Assembly: GCF_022682495.2 (NCBI RefSeq) | Contig: NC_071392.1 | Coordinates: 139,076,818 to 139,140,817, forward strand | DNA: 64,000 nt | Source: Desmodus rotundus | Lineage: Eukaryota; Chordata; Mammalia; Chiroptera; Phyllostomidae | Direction of reading: 5' to 3' | Shown: piece after piece, positions 63,173 through 64,000 of the stretch | How positions within the stretch are numbered: the first letter of the stretch is position 1 | Layout: the number at the start of each line of letters is the position of its first letter | Program-made: the position numbers and the translations under genes | Notes under the pieces: generated by a model | Told to the model about the DNA's origin: nothing | The model's input: the letters and a program-made list of their open reading frames with translations, nothing else | Databases searched by the model: none

Positions 63173-63344
63173 AGAGTCCAGAGAGTGGCTCTCCCTTGGC
63201 CTTAGTTTCTCCTTCTGTAGAATAAGAAAACTCAACGAGGTTAGCATCACCCACATTGATTCCTGCAGAACATGGGGTCCTGCAAGATGGTTGGGGATGT
63301 TCCGATGACAAATAAGAGTCTATAATCAAAAAATAATAACAATA

Positions 63345-63540
63345 ATAGTAATAGTTCCTCATTATTAAGTACCAACAATGAGCCAAGTTCTGTGTGGAGG
63401 GATTTATATCCACCATCTCATTTAAGACTCTGTAGCAGCCCAAGAGATAGTCATTACTCTTATCTCTAGCTCACAGATGAGGAAACAGTTTTGAAGAGGA
63501 TACATAATTTCCGTGGTAAAGCCAGGAACCAAGTCCAGCC
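63345..63540 (-). repeat. MIR, antisense
   Basis: 'caccatctcatttaagactc', 'ctagctcacagatgaggaaa' and 'aaagccaggaaccaagtcca' in reverse MIR order. It starts with an AAT-rich stretch (63330-63350). Confidence 0.85.
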
Positions 63541-63564
63541 TGCCCTACTGGAGGGACCAGCTTG

Positions 63565-63980
63565 TCCACTCTTATCAGTCAGGATGTTTTCAGCTCCAAG
63601 TAAAGAATGCCTTCTTATAAGCAGCTTAAACAATGAGAACACAGATTGTCTTGTACAAACAGAAGTCCAAGGTGCAGGGCTAGTCGATTAAGCAGCTTAG
63701 TGATTCCATCAGGAGCCCAAGTTTTCTTTCGCATCTCTTCACTGTGTCCTCTGGTGTGACCCCTCATGTTTACAAAAAGCTGCTGTAACTCCAGCTATCA
63801 TGTCCTCACACAACCACATCAAAAAACAAAAGCAAAAAAAAAGGAAAGAAATTTTACTTTCCCAGAACTCCTCAGTAGACTTCTCCGCAGCTCCTGCTGG
63901 CCAGAACTAGGGCATAGGCCTGTGACCTTGCTGCAGAGAAGACTGGGAAACTGAGCATTGGGCATTTCCAGCCTCTCTAG
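63565..63980 (+). repeat. Unnamed ancient interspersed repeat, copy E
   Basis: 'atgttttcagctccaagtaa', 'tataagcagcttaaacaatg' and 'agaagtccaaggtgcagggc', resembling the order in copies A to D. Diverged. Confidence 0.5.
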
Positions 63981-64000
63981 TGGGAGGCAGGTGTCCCGCT

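Larger units (their letters stand above)
61081..63190 (+). other. ABLIM3: ABLIM3 3'UTR (about 2.1 kb)
   Basis: Runs from the stop codon to just past AATAAA at 63167. It starts with an AU-rich stretch (61091-61126) and a perfect 8-bp hairpin (61134-61152). L2-like sequence occupies about 62515-62830. No other canonical AATAAA was seen in between, so a single main polyadenylation site is likely. The exact cleavage point is inferred to be about 63180-63195. Confidence 0.8.
63191..64000. other. Downstream intergenic sequence
   Basis: Contains an antisense MIR (63345-63540) and copy E of the unnamed repeat (63565-63980). The next gene is not reached. Confidence 0.75.

Noticed and set aside
1..64000. 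CRISPR arrays, bacterial operons, phage or plasmid features
   Set aside because: No regular direct repeats with spacers, no dense ORFs and no ribosome binding sites. The spliced mammalian gene explains the window.

Overview
The window is mammalian genomic DNA. It holds one protein-coding gene on the + strand, ABLIM3 (actin-binding LIM protein 3), in the form of 22 short exons separated by long repeat-bearing introns. Each exon was placed by translating it, checking AG/GT splice borders and keeping the reading phase across the junction. The 22 pieces add up to 2,039 coding bases ending at TAG (61078-61080). The first piece opens in the middle of a codon. Human ABLIM3 (recalled as 683 aa, 2,052 nt with stop) would need 13 more bases, that is Met-Asn-Thr-Ser plus one base, from an exon upstream of position 1. 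That fits exactly, so the gene model is closed except for the start codon and promoter, which lie outside the window.

Layout: 1-929 is the end of the intron before the first exon. 930-37548 carries seven exons encoding four tandem LIM zinc-binding domains, spread over about 37 kb and including the largest intron (11.7 kb, 25783-37489). 39802-57015 carries exons for the Ser/Pro/Tyr-rich linker, many of them small and symmetric in phase. 57732-61080 encodes the C-terminal dematin/villin headpiece, including an exon of only 8 nt. 61081 to about 63190 is the 3'UTR, ending near an AATAAA at 63167. The rest is intergenic.

The product is a cytoskeletal scaffold. The LIM fingers bind partner proteins, the headpiece binds F-actin, and the family is linked to the STARS/MRTF-SRF pathway in muscle.

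Organism: a placental mammal. Old shared repeats (MIR, L2, MER5-like, MER20-like, old L1, Tigger-like) are present. No Alu, rodent B1/B2, ruminant, carnivore or equid SINE was seen. One Tc1/mariner-type MITE with TA target duplication (15439-15616) looks lineage-specific. A bat, perhaps a megabat, or another non-primate laurasiatherian would fit, but this is a weak inference. No bacterial-type system, CRISPR, RNA gene, second protein gene or retrogene was recognised. The most interesting points concern splicing: the 8-nt exon, the cassette-competent linker exons and RBFOX/PTB-like motifs.
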